The notes beneath the pieces are model-generated. The model ran no database searches, was not told the origin of the DNA, and worked only from the letters and a program-made list of their open reading frames with translations. Both the position numbers and the translations under genes were made by a program. Shown here piece by piece: positions 16,119 through 24,507 of a stretch of 64,000 bases of DNA. Source of the DNA: Helicobacter sp. MIT 00-7814 (GTDB taxonomy: Bacteria > Campylobacterota > Campylobacteria > Campylobacterales > Helicobacteraceae); the NCBI RefSeq assembly GCF_003364115.1, contig NZ_NXLL01000012.1:1-64000 (forward strand). The letters run 5' to 3'. Every line of letters begins with the position of its first letter. Within the stretch, counting starts at the first letter, position 1.

Positions 16119-17705
16119 TTATCCTACATCGCTCATATAGTGGTATTCTATGATTTGCATAAAATCCCCTTTTTGTGGCAAATCCTCATCATCATCTAAC
16201 AAATCCTGCTGGAATTGCGGATTTTGAGAATCTGCGGAATTTTGGGAATCTTGCAACGCATTTTGGGGTTTGACAAGCGAAATATCACGCGCAGATTCTA
16301 TCTCTTGTGGGGATTCTCGACTTTGTCGGATAAGCTCAAAAATGCTATCTAGCGGGATTACGGAATATTTTATCTGCGCTCTATCATAAGTGTAGGTGAT
16401 ATAGAGATTTTGGGAATCTAGGCTTGCAGATGGATAGCTCACCTCGCCACTTTTAAGTGCATCAATTGTCATCAATCGCTCAAAAATCCCCTTCTCCGCA
16501 TCGCGCAAGTAAAAAAGGCTAATGCTCGCGCGCGGGTGGATTCTCACTTTTTCATAAAAGAGATCATACATTGAAAGCAGCGGATTATTTAGCCCATCAT
16601 TGTGGATTAATAGCACTTCGCTTTTTGGCTCTTGTGGCTCTTGTGATTGTGTATTTTGGGGCTTTTGTGATTTTTTAGAATCTTTTTGTGCTTGTTTTGG
16701 ATTCTTTAATGGCGTTTTTGGTGGATTTTTGGGCAATGCAAGCAACACACTTGAGCTATCAAAATTTTGAATATTGCTCTGCACTGGCGCTTCCCAAGTG
16801 TTGCCAAAATCCTTGCATTTTTGCAAAAAGGCTTTATTCTCGTATCCTCGATGGATTCTAAACATTGCCAAGCACTCGCTTTCATTGAGCGCGATAATGC
16901 TAGGCTGAAGCTGGGATTTTAAGGAATTTAGGCGCTTTGTAAAAAGCAATTTAGAATCCGCGTCAAAAAACGCCACAAGCGGATATTTATTCGCCAGCTC
17001 ATGGTAAAGCGGAAGCATAAAGCCGCCATTTTCAAGCGCCACAGCAGGCGTTCTCACAAGATGAGAAAAGTTCAAAAACGCGCCCAAATGTAGTTCGCCC
17101 TTGTATTGTAGTCCTTCAAAATTTTCATCAAAAAGGAATTGATACACCTTGCTTGTCGCCCAGCCACCGAGGCTAACGCCCACGACAAACACATGCACGC
17201 GATTAAGAGAATCCCTAAACGCGATCGGATTGCCTAGCTTTTTTATAAATTTCCCGCTTAGGCGTGAAAGCGTAGGTGCATCCAAAATCGCCCTAGGCTC
17301 GCTCCAATGCACGCTCCCTTTGGGTAAAAAGCTTTGATAAATTTTCACATCGCGCGCACCTTCCTTGCTCCCGGCAAAAAATAGCACCATAAGTCGAGAA
17401 TCTAAATCAACCAAAGTGCTTGCATGCGCGCTTTTTTCAAAATTTGGGATGAGCGTGTAAGTGTTAGATTCAAAAAAATTGAGCTGGGAAATGTCGCTGT
17501 CTGTGGGAATGTCAATTTGTCGCGTGAGATTGTAGGGCTTAGGTTGAGAATCTGATTTTAAAAGCACATGGCTAGAATCTAGCGGGGAATGCGTAGTGAC
17601 AAAGCGCGCATTATTTACCTCAAAGCCACTTTCACGCAGGCGCAAATAACTTCCAACGCCTACAAAAAAAACGCATAATGCAAACAAAATAGCCTTTTGC
17701 CTCAT
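16119..17705 (-). CDS. Sialidase-superfamily (BNR/Asp-box) exoenzyme-like protein
   Basis: A 528-residue protein anchored by an N-terminal hydrophobic segment (residues 4-20) and otherwise probably periplasmic. It fits the BNR_2 exo-alpha-sialidase-like fold: SAHASTLVDLDSRLMVLFFAGSKEG-type opening near residue 94, VGVSLGGWATSKVYQF near 176, an Asp-box-like CKDFGNTWEAP near 298. The middle (about 325-365) is a Lys/Gln/Pro-rich low-complexity insert, and the tail is Asp/Ser/Gln/Asn-rich. Catalytic sialidase arginines cannot be assigned by eye. It opens the three-gene operon with the C9 membrane protein and the LtaS-like transferase, suggesting a role in an envelope glycan rather than scavenging host sialic acid; that is inference. 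Confidence 0.72.
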   Translation of the reverse strand: MRQKAILFALCVFFVGVGSYLRLRESGFEVNNARFVTTHSPLDSSHVLLKSDSQPKPYNLTRQIDIPTDSDISQLNFFESNTYTLIPNFEKSAHASTLVDLDSRLMVLFFAGSKEGARDVKIYQSFLPKGSVHWSEPRAILDAPTLSRLSGKFIKKLGNPIAFRDSLNRVHVFVVGVSLGGWATSKVYQFLFDENFEGLQYKGELHLGAFLNFSHLVRTPAVALENGGFMLPLYHELANKYPLVAFFDADSKLLFTKRLNSLKSQLQPSIIALNESECLAMFRIHRGYENKAFLQKCKDFGNTWEAPVQSNIQNFDSSSVLLALPKNPPKTPLKNPKQAQKDSKKSQKPQNTQSQEPQEPKSEVLLIHNDGLNNPLLSMYDLFYEKVRIHPRASISLFYLRDAEKGIFERLMTIDALKSGEVSYPSASLDSQNLYITYTYDRAQIKYSVIPLDSIFELIRQSRESPQEIESARDISLVKPQNALQDSQNSADSQNPQFQQDLLDDDEDLPQKGDFMQIIEYHYMSDVG

Positions 17706-17731
17706 CCCTCTAGCCCAAAAACCTTATAAAT

Positions 17732-18913
17732 TTAAAATTTCGTAAATTTCGCAATGCGCTCGATTCCGCGTGTTATCTCATCAATCGAGCACGCAAATGA
17801 AAAACGCACATAGCCATCTTTGCCAAACGCACAGCCGGGCACAAGTGCCACGCCCTCATTTTCAAGCAATTCTTTGCAAAATCGCATAGAATCCCCGCCA
17901 AAACGCGGTAAGCCTGAAATATTCACAAACAAATAAAACGCGCCCTGTGGCTTTAGCACGCTAAATCCCGGAAGTGTGTTAAAAAGCTTAAATGCAGATT
18001 CCATTCTGTCTTTAAACGCTAGGCGCATTTCCTCAATATCCGCATCGCATTCGCCATTAAGCGCGACGACACTTGCTTTTTGCGCGATAGAATTGACATT
18101 TGAAGTGCATTGACTTTGCAAATTATTCATATATTTTAGCAACTGCTTATCCTTGCACGCAAGATACCCCACGCGCCAGCCAGTCATCGCCACAGCCTTG
18201 CTAAGTCCATTCACCACAATGCTACGCTCTAGCATATCCGCACTAAGCGAGCCGATAGAGCACACCTGCGCGTCATACACAAGCTTTTCATAAATTTCAT
18301 CGCTCACCACCCACACATCGCTTCCTTTGAGAATCTTTGCAATCTCTTCTAGCTCCTCTTTGGAATACACCATTCCGGTGGGATTTGAAGGCGAGTTTAG
18401 CACGAGAATCTTTGTCTTTGGCGTGATAGCGTCTTTTAGCTGCTTTGGCGTGATTTTAAAATTTGTGCTTTCATCAGTTTGCAAAATCACACTTTTTGCC
18501 CCACAATAAGTGGCTAGCTCTGGGTAACTCACCCAAAATGGTGCAGGGATAATAACCTCATCGCCATCATTTAGCAATGCTTGGAAAATATTAAAAAGTG
18601 AATGCTTCGCGCCATTGCTCACAAGAATCTCATTTGGCGCATAGGACAAGCCATTTTCACGCTCTAGCTTTCCGCTTATGGCTTTGAGTAATTCTGGAAT
18701 CCCAGCAACTGCAGTATAATGCGTAAAACCGCTATTAAGCGCGCGCACGGCTTCATCGCGCACCGCTTGAGGCGTGTCAAAATCCGGCTCTCCCGCAGAA
18801 AAACTCAAAATATCTTTCCCTTGCGCTTTCAGCTCACGCGCCAAAGAACTTATCGCGATAGTCGCAGACTCACTTAAAAGCTCCACCCTAGAGGCATACA
18901 CCTTCTTTTTCAT
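17732..18913 (-). CDS. aspB: Aspartate aminotransferase, class I
   Basis: PLP enzyme exchanging amino groups between aspartate/glutamate and oxo-acids. The 393 residues carry the class I-gamma features: FSAGEPDFDTP near residue 38, LNSPSNPTGMVYS near 172, the PLP-lysine motif VNGLSKAVAMTGWRVGYLA near 235, and a C-terminal VRFSFACS with the carboxylate-binding Arg. It is transcribed away from the plus-strand small gene at 19108 and is followed after 26 bases by the sialidase-like operon, which may be cotranscribed. Other I-gamma transaminases of epsilonproteobacteria are similar, so the exact substrate range is not certain. Confidence 0.92.
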   Translation of the reverse strand: MKKKVYASRVELLSESATIAISSLARELKAQGKDILSFSAGEPDFDTPQAVRDEAVRALNSGFTHYTAVAGIPELLKAISGKLERENGLSYAPNEILVSNGAKHSLFNIFQALLNDGDEVIIPAPFWVSYPELATYCGAKSVILQTDESTNFKITPKQLKDAITPKTKILVLNSPSNPTGMVYSKEELEEIAKILKGSDVWVVSDEIYEKLVYDAQVCSIGSLSADMLERSIVVNGLSKAVAMTGWRVGYLACKDKQLLKYMNNLQSQCTSNVNSIAQKASVVALNGECDADIEEMRLAFKDRMESAFKLFNTLPGFSVLKPQGAFYLFVNISGLPRFGGDSMRFCKELLENEGVALVPGCAFGKDGYVRFSFACSIDEITRGIERIAKFTKF

Positions 18914-19107
18914 TGCCTACTCCGTAATGAATTTTGGATTTGTGCGTGCGATTGTATTACAAGTTTTCTTTTATTAACTTTATTTAAGAGTTTGTATTTC
19001 TGTAACTTTTCTAAAAAAATTTAAGAGATTTTTTTAAAAAAAACTTCAAAAAATAGAAAAAATTATTATACAATTGATGGCGATTTTGCGTTTTACAAGG
19101 AGAAACA

Positions 19108-19428
19108 ATGAAAGAAAAATTCAAGCATTACAAACATGCTAAAAAAATCACAGAATCCACACCCGAGCTTTTGGAGTTTTTTGAAAAAGAATGCGTGCGC
19201 TTAAATGATTTGGTGACTTACGCTAACCTCGGGCATTTGAAGCAGTATGCAAATAATCGCGATTTGGGCTTTTATGTCGTGGTGAAAGGGACGGAAGGTT
19301 TGCGCATTGGCTCGTATTTTGAGAAAGAGACTTTGCGTAAAATGCGCGCTTACTATGTGCAAAGAGGCTTTAAAAGTAAGAATCTAGAAGTCGTGTGGAA
19401 GGCTCTAGAAGGCATGTATGAGAAATAA
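19108..19428 (+). CDS. Conserved-looking small protein of unknown function
   Basis: A 106-residue charged cytoplasmic protein after an AAGGAGAAAC ribosome site. It is rich in Lys, Tyr and Glu, with a central mixed segment NRDLGFYVVVKGTEGLRIG and predicted helices on each side. I do not recognise a family. A TATACAAT -10 lies at 19067-19074. The next small ORF follows in 27 bases, so the two probably form an operon upstream of tmRNA. Confidence 0.8.
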   Translation: MKEKFKHYKHAKKITESTPELLEFFEKECVRLNDLVTYANLGHLKQYANNRDLGFYVVVKGTEGLRIGSYFEKETLRKMRAYYVQRGFKSKNLEVVWKALEGMYEK

Positions 19429-19455
19429 TAAAGTCTAAATTAGGAGATTAAGACA

Positions 19456-19626
19456 ATGGATTTGAATTTGGAGTTTGAGCCGCTTAGTAGCGAGGGCAAG
19501 CGTTCTGCAACGCAAGTGCGTGTCGTGATTAACGCTGAATTAGTCATTAGCACTGATGATATTAGTTTAGAGGATTTGGAAGAAGAGCTAAGAGAGGTTT
19601 TGGAAAAATACAGCTTAGGGGATTAA
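19456..19626 (+). CDS. Small acidic protein of unknown function (56 residues)
   Basis: A 57-codon ORF beginning MDLNLEFEPLSSEGKRS behind TAGGAGATTAAGACA. The product is acidic, with the C-terminal half DISLEDLEEELREVLEKYS forming an obvious amphipathic helix. It is too short for many gene finders, but the ribosome site, spacing after the previous gene and sound codon use support it. No family is recognised; a protein-protein partner of the upstream 106-residue protein is possible. Confidence 0.65.
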   Translation: MDLNLEFEPLSSEGKRSATQVRVVINAELVISTDDISLEDLEEELREVLEKYSLGD

Positions 19627-19713
19627 GAATCTAGGCGGTTTGCGTGGATTTGTGCGCAATATATAAGAATCTGCGTGGGTTGGCAAATCTCGCGCAAATA
19701 TCGTGGGGCGGGC

Positions 19714-19742
19714 TTGACTTAGATTCTCTTTTTAGCTACAAT
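19714..19742 (+). promoter_or_regulatory. Sigma-70 promoter of ssrA
   Basis: TTGACT (-35, 19714-19719) and TACAAT (-10, 19737-19742) are separated by exactly 17 bases, one of the few complete -35/-10 pairs in the window. Transcription would start near 19749, about 50 bases upstream of mature tmRNA. Confidence 0.8.
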
Positions 19743-19801
19743 CCGCGCCTTCCTTAGAGATTGTGAGATTCTCAAAAAGGATTTCAGAGCTCAAGGCTTA
19801 T

Positions 19802-20173
19802 GGGGTTGAAAAGAATTTCGACAGGAGTCAAAAAAGCTAAGTGCATGTGAGCTGGCATGCTCTAAAACTGCCATTTTTAAAATTAAACGCAAACAATACA
19901 AATTACGCTCCAGCTTATGCAAAAGTAGCATAAGTTTAACTACTCTTTAGGAGCCGACTAAGATAGAATTCCTAGCGTTTTATCATTAGTCGTAACGCGG
20001 CTAGGTGCTTGGCTGTATCACCTCGCACAGACAAAAAGACAAATGAGGTTGCTTATTTAGCGGAGTTTGGAGATTTGCTTGCTAGATAAAAAGACTAAAA
20101 ATCTTGTCTAAACATGTAGATTCTTAGGGGATTTGATTTTTGGACTGGGGTTTGATTCCCCACAACTCCACCA
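19802..20173 (+). ncRNA. ssrA: tmRNA
   Basis: Transfer-messenger RNA that rescues stalled ribosomes. The tRNA-like ends pair as GGGGTTG (from 19802) with CAACTCC (20163-20169), followed by A and an encoded CCA; the T-arm GGTTTGATTCC lies just before. The tag frame runs 19889-19933 from the GCA resume codon: ANNTNYAPAYAKVA then TAA. This resembles the H. pylori tag but ends AKVA where most end AKAA. The 3' end directly abuts an accessory patch, as expected of an integration hot spot. Confidence 0.96.
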
Positions 20174-20246
20174 CATACTTCCGCATTTTTAAATCAATGA
20201 AATTTTTGCAGATTTTCTATTTTTTCGCAAAATTTAATTTTTGTAA

Positions 20247-20738
20247 AAAAAGCTTCCTGCTGAAGTTGCAAACCGCTTCTTTGCAGCTACAAGAGGTTCT
20301 ACCCTAAGAGGGACTTTCCAAGGTAGAAGCTTTAATCTTGCTTCTGGTGTAGATGGACAATATCATGGAAGTTTTGATAGTAGGTTAAGCGTTCAGGGTG
20401 GATATAGAGTAGATATGGGAGATGTTACAGCTGCAGCTTCTTATCAAGCAGGAGGTGTTACAGGTATGAGAGCTATGGGTACGGTAGAGTCAGGCTGGAA
20501 CTTTGCTACTGCTACTGTATCAAATGTAGCTATGATAGCTCCTGGTGGTGGTGTGGCTAAACTAGCTACGAATACTGGAGTAATTAGTGCAAATAGTAGA
20601 TATGCTGTAGGTCTAGGGAAATATAACCAAATGATGGAGAATAAAGCTTTCAGGGCTAATAATGCGCTGACTAATGGAGGGAATGGGGGAAATGTAACAA
20701 TGGAAACATTCGGTTCGGCTAAAGGAATTGTCCCTTAA
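20247..20738 (+). pseudogene. Headless C-terminal fragment of a Gly/Ala-rich (probably secreted or phage/toxin-type) protein
   Basis: An open frame begins right after a stop at 20244-20246 and reads as protein (AEVANRFFAATRGSTLRGTF, then GQYHGSFDSRLSVQGGYRVD) for 163 residues with no start codon or ribosome site at its head; an ATG at 20415 lies deep within it. Composition is Gly/Ala/Asn-rich with an internal hydrophobic segment (ATATVSNVAMIAPGGGVAKL). It looks like the C-terminal end of a large secreted protein, perhaps a polymorphic toxin pre-domain, cut off 73 bases after tmRNA. The family is not recognised. Base use is more AT-rich than its neighbours. Confidence 0.55.
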
Positions 20739-20744
20739 GAAATC

Positions 20745-21167
20745 TTAAGAGATAATTCTGTGTTTTTCTGTGGTTAGTAAATCTTTGACTTTAGAAAAAT
20801 ATTCTTGGTAGATAGGATCTTTTGCTTCCTCTCTATTTTCATCAGCCCAAACAGCAACTACGGTATTAATACTTTTAAGATCTATAATTTTCAATTCCCC
20901 GCTTTCAATCATATCAGCCTGCATATCTTGAGTTATATGAGGATAAAGTGGTTGCTTATTGAAAGTAAGTAGATTAACTCCTGCTTTATGCTCTCTTAAG
21001 TCTTGAATAAAGCCTCTCTTAAACTCCCTATCCCAACCTATCCAATAAACCTTTTCCTCCTCTTGTCTCATTTCCCATTCTTGCTGCACGATTTCTCGTG
21101 CTATCTCATCAGCTGTAGGTGTAAAGACTGCTGCCCAAAGTGCTGCTTGTGTTATACCATTAGCCAT
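20745..21167 (-). CDS. Orphan protein of unknown function in the ssrA-adjacent patch
   Basis: A 140-residue acidic protein. The start at 21167 (MANGITQAALWAAVF) is set by an AAAGGAGAA site; upstream codons in frame have none. The N-terminus is mildly hydrophobic; the body is charged with many Glu and Trp (WEMRQEEEKVYWIGWDREF). No family is recognised. It converges with the headless fragment, leaving only 6 bases between the stops. It might be an immunity-type or phage-derived protein, but orientation opposite to the fragment argues against a simple toxin-immunity pair. A G9 tract lies about 110 bases upstream, in its likely promoter region. Confidence 0.6.
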   Translation of the reverse strand: MANGITQAALWAAVFTPTADEIAREIVQQEWEMRQEEEKVYWIGWDREFKRGFIQDLREHKAGVNLLTFNKQPLYPHITQDMQADMIESGELKIIDLKSINTVVAVWADENREEAKDPIYQEYFSKVKDLLTTEKHRIIS

Positions 21168-21278
21168 AGTGGTGTTCTCCTTTCGTTTATTAAATTTTAG
21201 GGGCATTATAGGGATATTTAGGGAAAAATGCAAATAGGGGAGCTAAAGTCTAGTATTTTATGAATTATGCCTGAAAGT

Positions 21279-21287
21279 GGGGGGGGG
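21279..21287. repeat. Intergenic G9 homopolymer
   Basis: Nine G between the orphan gene (start 21167) and the toxin gene end (21315). It lies in non-coding sequence; either it tunes a promoter or is a relic of a phase-variable gene. Confidence 0.75.
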
Positions 21288-21314
21288 CTGGTAAAAAGAG
21301 AAACACAAAAACAA

Positions 21315-21584
21315 TCAAAACAACTCACTATGTGAACCCACATTGATACAAGTTAGCACAAGTATATTATCTTGCTTTTGATAGACAAGAAGCAAGTCTG
21401 GTTTTATGTGGCATTCCCTGTAGTCTTTAAATTCTCCCTTGAGTTTATGATCTTTATACTTTTTTTCAAGAATTTCATTTTTGGAAAGACGACAGACTAT
21501 CTCATCTACTAAGTCTTTTTCATACAAAGTTAGCTTTTTGTAGTTCTTTTTGTATTCCTTTGAGATTCTAATCTCATATTCCAC
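21315..21584 (-). CDS. YafQ/RelE-type mRNA interferase toxin
   Basis: Toxin of a type II toxin-antitoxin pair, an endoribonuclease cutting mRNA on the ribosome. The C-terminal half has the YafQ pattern: KYKDHKLKGEFKDYRECHIKP followed by DLLLVYQ and a GSHSELF end, with the histidines and terminal Phe of the family. A GTG at 21584, preceded by AAAAAGG and overlapping the antitoxin stop by 11 bases, gives 89 residues, close to E. coli YafQ (92); a longer frame to 21635 would overlap the antitoxin more deeply and lacks a ribosome site. Expression is coupled to the antitoxin. Confidence 0.86.
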   Translation of the reverse strand: MEYEIRISKEYKKNYKKLTLYEKDLVDEIVCRLSKNEILEKKYKDHKLKGEFKDYRECHIKPDLLLVYQKQDNILVLTCINVGSHSELF

Positions 21585-21795
21585 GCATTGCCTTTTTGTA
21601 TTCGTCAAAACCCTTGAAGGTTTCGTATTCTCCATTTTTTAGCTCTTTAATGGCTTTTTGCATAGAATTTTCTTTTTGCTCTTGCTGTGTTTCAAAGTTA
21701 ATCAGCTTATAAGAAGCCTTTAAGCTTTTTGCTAAGCTCTCAAAAACAGGTAAAAACTCTTTGTCAAACCCGCTAATTTCAATCTTTAAAGCCAT
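21574..21795 (-). CDS. Antitoxin partner of the YafQ-type toxin
   Basis: A 73-residue protein starting MALKIEISGFDKEF behind an ideal AAAGGAGT site. It is Lys/Glu-rich; the N-terminal strand plus helix could be a DNA-binding or dimerisation module, and the C-terminal part (KNGEYETFKGFDEYKKAM) would wrap the toxin. It does not look like DinJ/RelB, so the assignment rests on its upstream, overlapping position and size. It begins with its own promoter region next to the divergent LysE gene. Confidence 0.72.
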   Translation of the reverse strand: MALKIEISGFDKEFLPVFESLAKSLKASYKLINFETQQEQKENSMQKAIKELKNGEYETFKGFDEYKKAMRGI

Positions 21796-21952
21796 TTCAA
21801 ACTCCTTTAAAGTCCTTTGATTTTTTTGCATTATAACACAATTAGTTAGCTCCCAACAACTAAAGCTCAATCACCAAACTTTTTTGAACACAACGGCTTT
21901 GGCGCAAAATACGCTAAAATACCCACAAACAAAACACACAAAGAGGGGAAAG

Positions 21953-22546
21953 ATGGATTTTGTCATGCTTTTTGCCGTGGGGTTTATCGGGGCGATTACG
22001 CCCGGACCTGATATTTTGCTTGTTATGCACAATTCCTTGCGCTTTGGCGCACTCGCTGGAATCCGCGCGCTGTGTGGCATCGCTACTGGGTGGGTGGTAT
22101 TTTTAGGCATTATTTATTTTGGTTTTGCAAATGTGCTTAAAGGCGCGCCTGTGCAGATTCTCATCGGTTTTGCTGGAGGGCTGTATTTACTTTATATCGC
22201 CTTTATGCTTTATAAAAAGCCACCTTCGGACACGCAGGCAGATTCTCACCAAGCCACAGGCTTTTTCAAAGCGCTTCTTATTAACCTAAGCAACCCAAAG
22301 GCAATCCTCTTTTTTGGCGTTATCATAACGCCATTTATGGATACAAACCTGCGCCTAAGCCTTATCGTGCTTTTTGTGAGCCTTCTTAGCGCGTTTTTGG
22401 TGGTGATTTTTGCCTCTATCTTTTGCAAGCAATACCTTAGCAACAAAACTTTCGCGCTGATAGATAAAATTTGTAGCGTGCTGTTTTTTGTCTTTGCGCT
22501 CTCTTTGCTTTATCGCAGTGCAAAACTTACCCTTGAGATTCTCTAA
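21953..22546 (+). CDS. LysE/RhtB-family amino-acid exporter
   Basis: A 197-residue inner-membrane protein with six predicted helices. The start at 21953 is set by AGAGGGGAAAG; the longer frame to 21884 has no ribosome site. The family signature is GFIGAITPGPDILLV at residues 12-26, and a second conserved stretch ALLINLSNPKAILFFGV lies near residue 104. LysE/RhtB proteins export lysine, threonine or homoserine; the substrate is not predictable here. It is divergent from the toxin-antitoxin pair and marks the return to normal chromosomal genes. Confidence 0.9.
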   Translation: MDFVMLFAVGFIGAITPGPDILLVMHNSLRFGALAGIRALCGIATGWVVFLGIIYFGFANVLKGAPVQILIGFAGGLYLLYIAFMLYKKPPSDTQADSHQATGFFKALLINLSNPKAILFFGVIITPFMDTNLRLSLIVLFVSLLSAFLVVIFASIFCKQYLSNKTFALIDKICSVLFFVFALSLLYRSAKLTLEIL

Positions 22547-22632
22547 AAAGCGCAAAATACGCGCGCTATCATATTCCCTTAAGCATTTAAAAGCTAGAAT
22601 TGAGATTGCATCTTATTTTAAGGAGAAAAACA

Positions 22633-23103
22633 ATGGGAAATTTCAAGTTTCTAAGATTCTTTGAATCTATCTATCTTTTGCTAGTTGGCGTGGGCATAGG
22701 CGCGATTATTACTTGTGTATTTAGCGCGTCTGTGGTGTTTCACGCTGGGGACATTTTGAACATGCCATCTTTGACAAATGCTGAAAGTGGCAAGCTTATG
22801 GGAGATATTTTTGTAAAAACAAATTATGTCTTTTTGATTATTGCTGTGGCGATTATAGTTTTTGAGTTGCTCGGTATGCGTATTTTCCGCACTTCGACGC
22901 TCCTTACAAGCTTGAGCGGTGGCATTAGCGTGATTGCGATTTTGCTTTTTGTGCTTTATTACACGCCAGCAATTCTTGGGGCGACAGATTTTAGCACGCC
23001 AGAATTTCAATCAATCCACTTCCAAAGCGAGCTCTGCTTTAAGATTCTCTTTGTGAGCCTTATCGTGCTTTTTATAAGCAAATGCCTAAAAATCGCGCGA
23101 TAA
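22633..23103 (+). CDS. DUF4149-type membrane protein
   Basis: A 156-residue protein with four membrane helices, starting MGNFKFLRFFESIYLL behind AAGGAGAAAAAC. The pattern fits the DUF4149 (TMEM205-like) family: a first helix with VGVGIGAIITCVFSASVVFH, an extended loop and three more helices ending KCLKIAR. The function of the family is not known. It follows the LysE gene by 86 bases, and its 3' end converges with the frameshifted chemoreceptor. Confidence 0.8.
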   Translation: MGNFKFLRFFESIYLLLVGVGIGAIITCVFSASVVFHAGDILNMPSLTNAESGKLMGDIFVKTNYVFLIIAVAIIVFELLGMRIFRTSTLLTSLSGGISVIAILLFVLYYTPAILGATDFSTPEFQSIHFQSELCFKILFVSLIVLFISKCLKIAR

Positions 23104-23132
23104 CTTCAGACTTCAATTTTTTAACTTCCGCA

Positions 23133-24507
23133 CTAGCTTTTAAGCGTTTTTAGAAGCGTGGCGGAAGTGTCCTCAAGCGCTTTCACACAATCGATAATAT
23201 GTTCTGAACTCTCTTGCGTAATTGGCTGTGTAATGTCTTTTAGCGCCTCATTGCAAGAGTGCAACAAATCCTCTTTAAAGCGCGCAATCTCACTATGTGA
23301 AATGCGCTTCTCAAAAATATTTGCTATGCTCGCATCATCTACAAGCAAGGAAATTGGCGCAAGCGCATCTGTCTGTATCGCGCGCTGTGTGTTTAAGCTC
23401 TCATAAATTTTAGATTTAAAAGAAATATGATCAAGCTTTGTAACAGAAAGCACAAGCCCTTCAGCAAGCTCTGAAAAGATACTTTCAAGCGAAGTGCTAT
23501 TTGTATCCACGCGCCCAAAGACTTCATTAAATTCTGTAATTTTAGATTCTGAATCTTGGGCGATTTGGCTCACCTGCTGGCTACCATCTTGGATAGCTTG
23601 TATCTCTTCTTGCATGGTTTGCATGGAAGTAGAGATTTGATTTGTAGCTTGCTGGGTTTTTTCTGCTAACTTTCTCACTTCATCGGCTACCACTGCAAAG
23701 CCCCTGCCATGCTCACCTGCGCGCGCTGCCTCAATAGCAGCATTGAGCGCGAGTAAATTTGTCTGCGTGGCAATGTCGCTAATCATACTCACCACATTAT
23801 CAATATCCTTTGACTTTTGCACAAAGCCTTCAAAGGGCATTGTTGTTTTCTATCAACTCCGAAAGTCGCTGGATAGAGCGCACGAGAATACTTGCGGTGT
23901 CCTTGCTTTCTTGAGAAGAATTGCGGATTTCGTGGATATTAGAATCCACTTTTTTCATAAATGAAATATCCTCATTAAGCTCGCTGGCAATCTCGCTAAG
24001 ATTGTGCGTTTGGTGACTAAGGTTAAGATTCATAAGATTTTTTGAAAGTGCATTCGTAACGCTTTGCTTGGCGTTTTGCTCGATTTTTTCAAGGGCGTGG
24101 TTGAGATTTATAATATTTTGCGCAAATGTCCCTTCAAGCCCACGCTTTAGCGCATAGCGGAAATATTCACCTTTTTGCGAGCATTCAATAGCAGTTTGCG
24201 TTTCGCGCAAAAAGGCTTCGAGATGATCGATGAAGTTGTTTAGATTCTCACAAATATCTGCAATCGCGCTTGTGCCTTTAATATGCACGATTCTGCTTTC
24301 AAACTTTCCTTGTGCGTATTGCGCGCTGACATTTTTTAGAGAATCTATCAAATACGCCTCTTTGCGCACTAGCACAAAACGCACAAACGCGATAATAACC
24401 ACCGCGCCAAAAAGCGCACATACCCACCACAAGCCTAAAATCGCACTTGCAATACCCGCGATTATACCAATGCCTACAAGCACAATATCAAACAACGCAT
24501 TCCGCAT
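23133..24507 (-). pseudogene. Membrane chemoreceptor of a CetA-type energy-taxis pair, frameshifted near 23835
   Basis: Two overlapping frames together spell one chemoreceptor. The upstream half (24507 to 23830) has two adjacent membrane helices (residues 5-48), a HAMP-like segment, and ends LIENNNAL-stop. The downstream half resumes one base later with [16 protein letters not shown] and holds the full signalling tip ([20 protein letters not shown]) and a C-terminal region resembling a CZB zinc-binding domain ([11 protein letters not shown]). Dropping one base in the overlap would give 457 residues. There is no long homopolymer at the break. It overlaps the PAS gene stop (TAATG), as CetB/CetA partners would. 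It may be a real inactivation, sequencing error, or programmed shift. Confidence 0.82.

Noticed and set aside
20174-21870. An active integrative element at ssrA
   Set aside because: No integrase frame and no second copy of the tmRNA 3' end are visible, so only a remnant is claimed.
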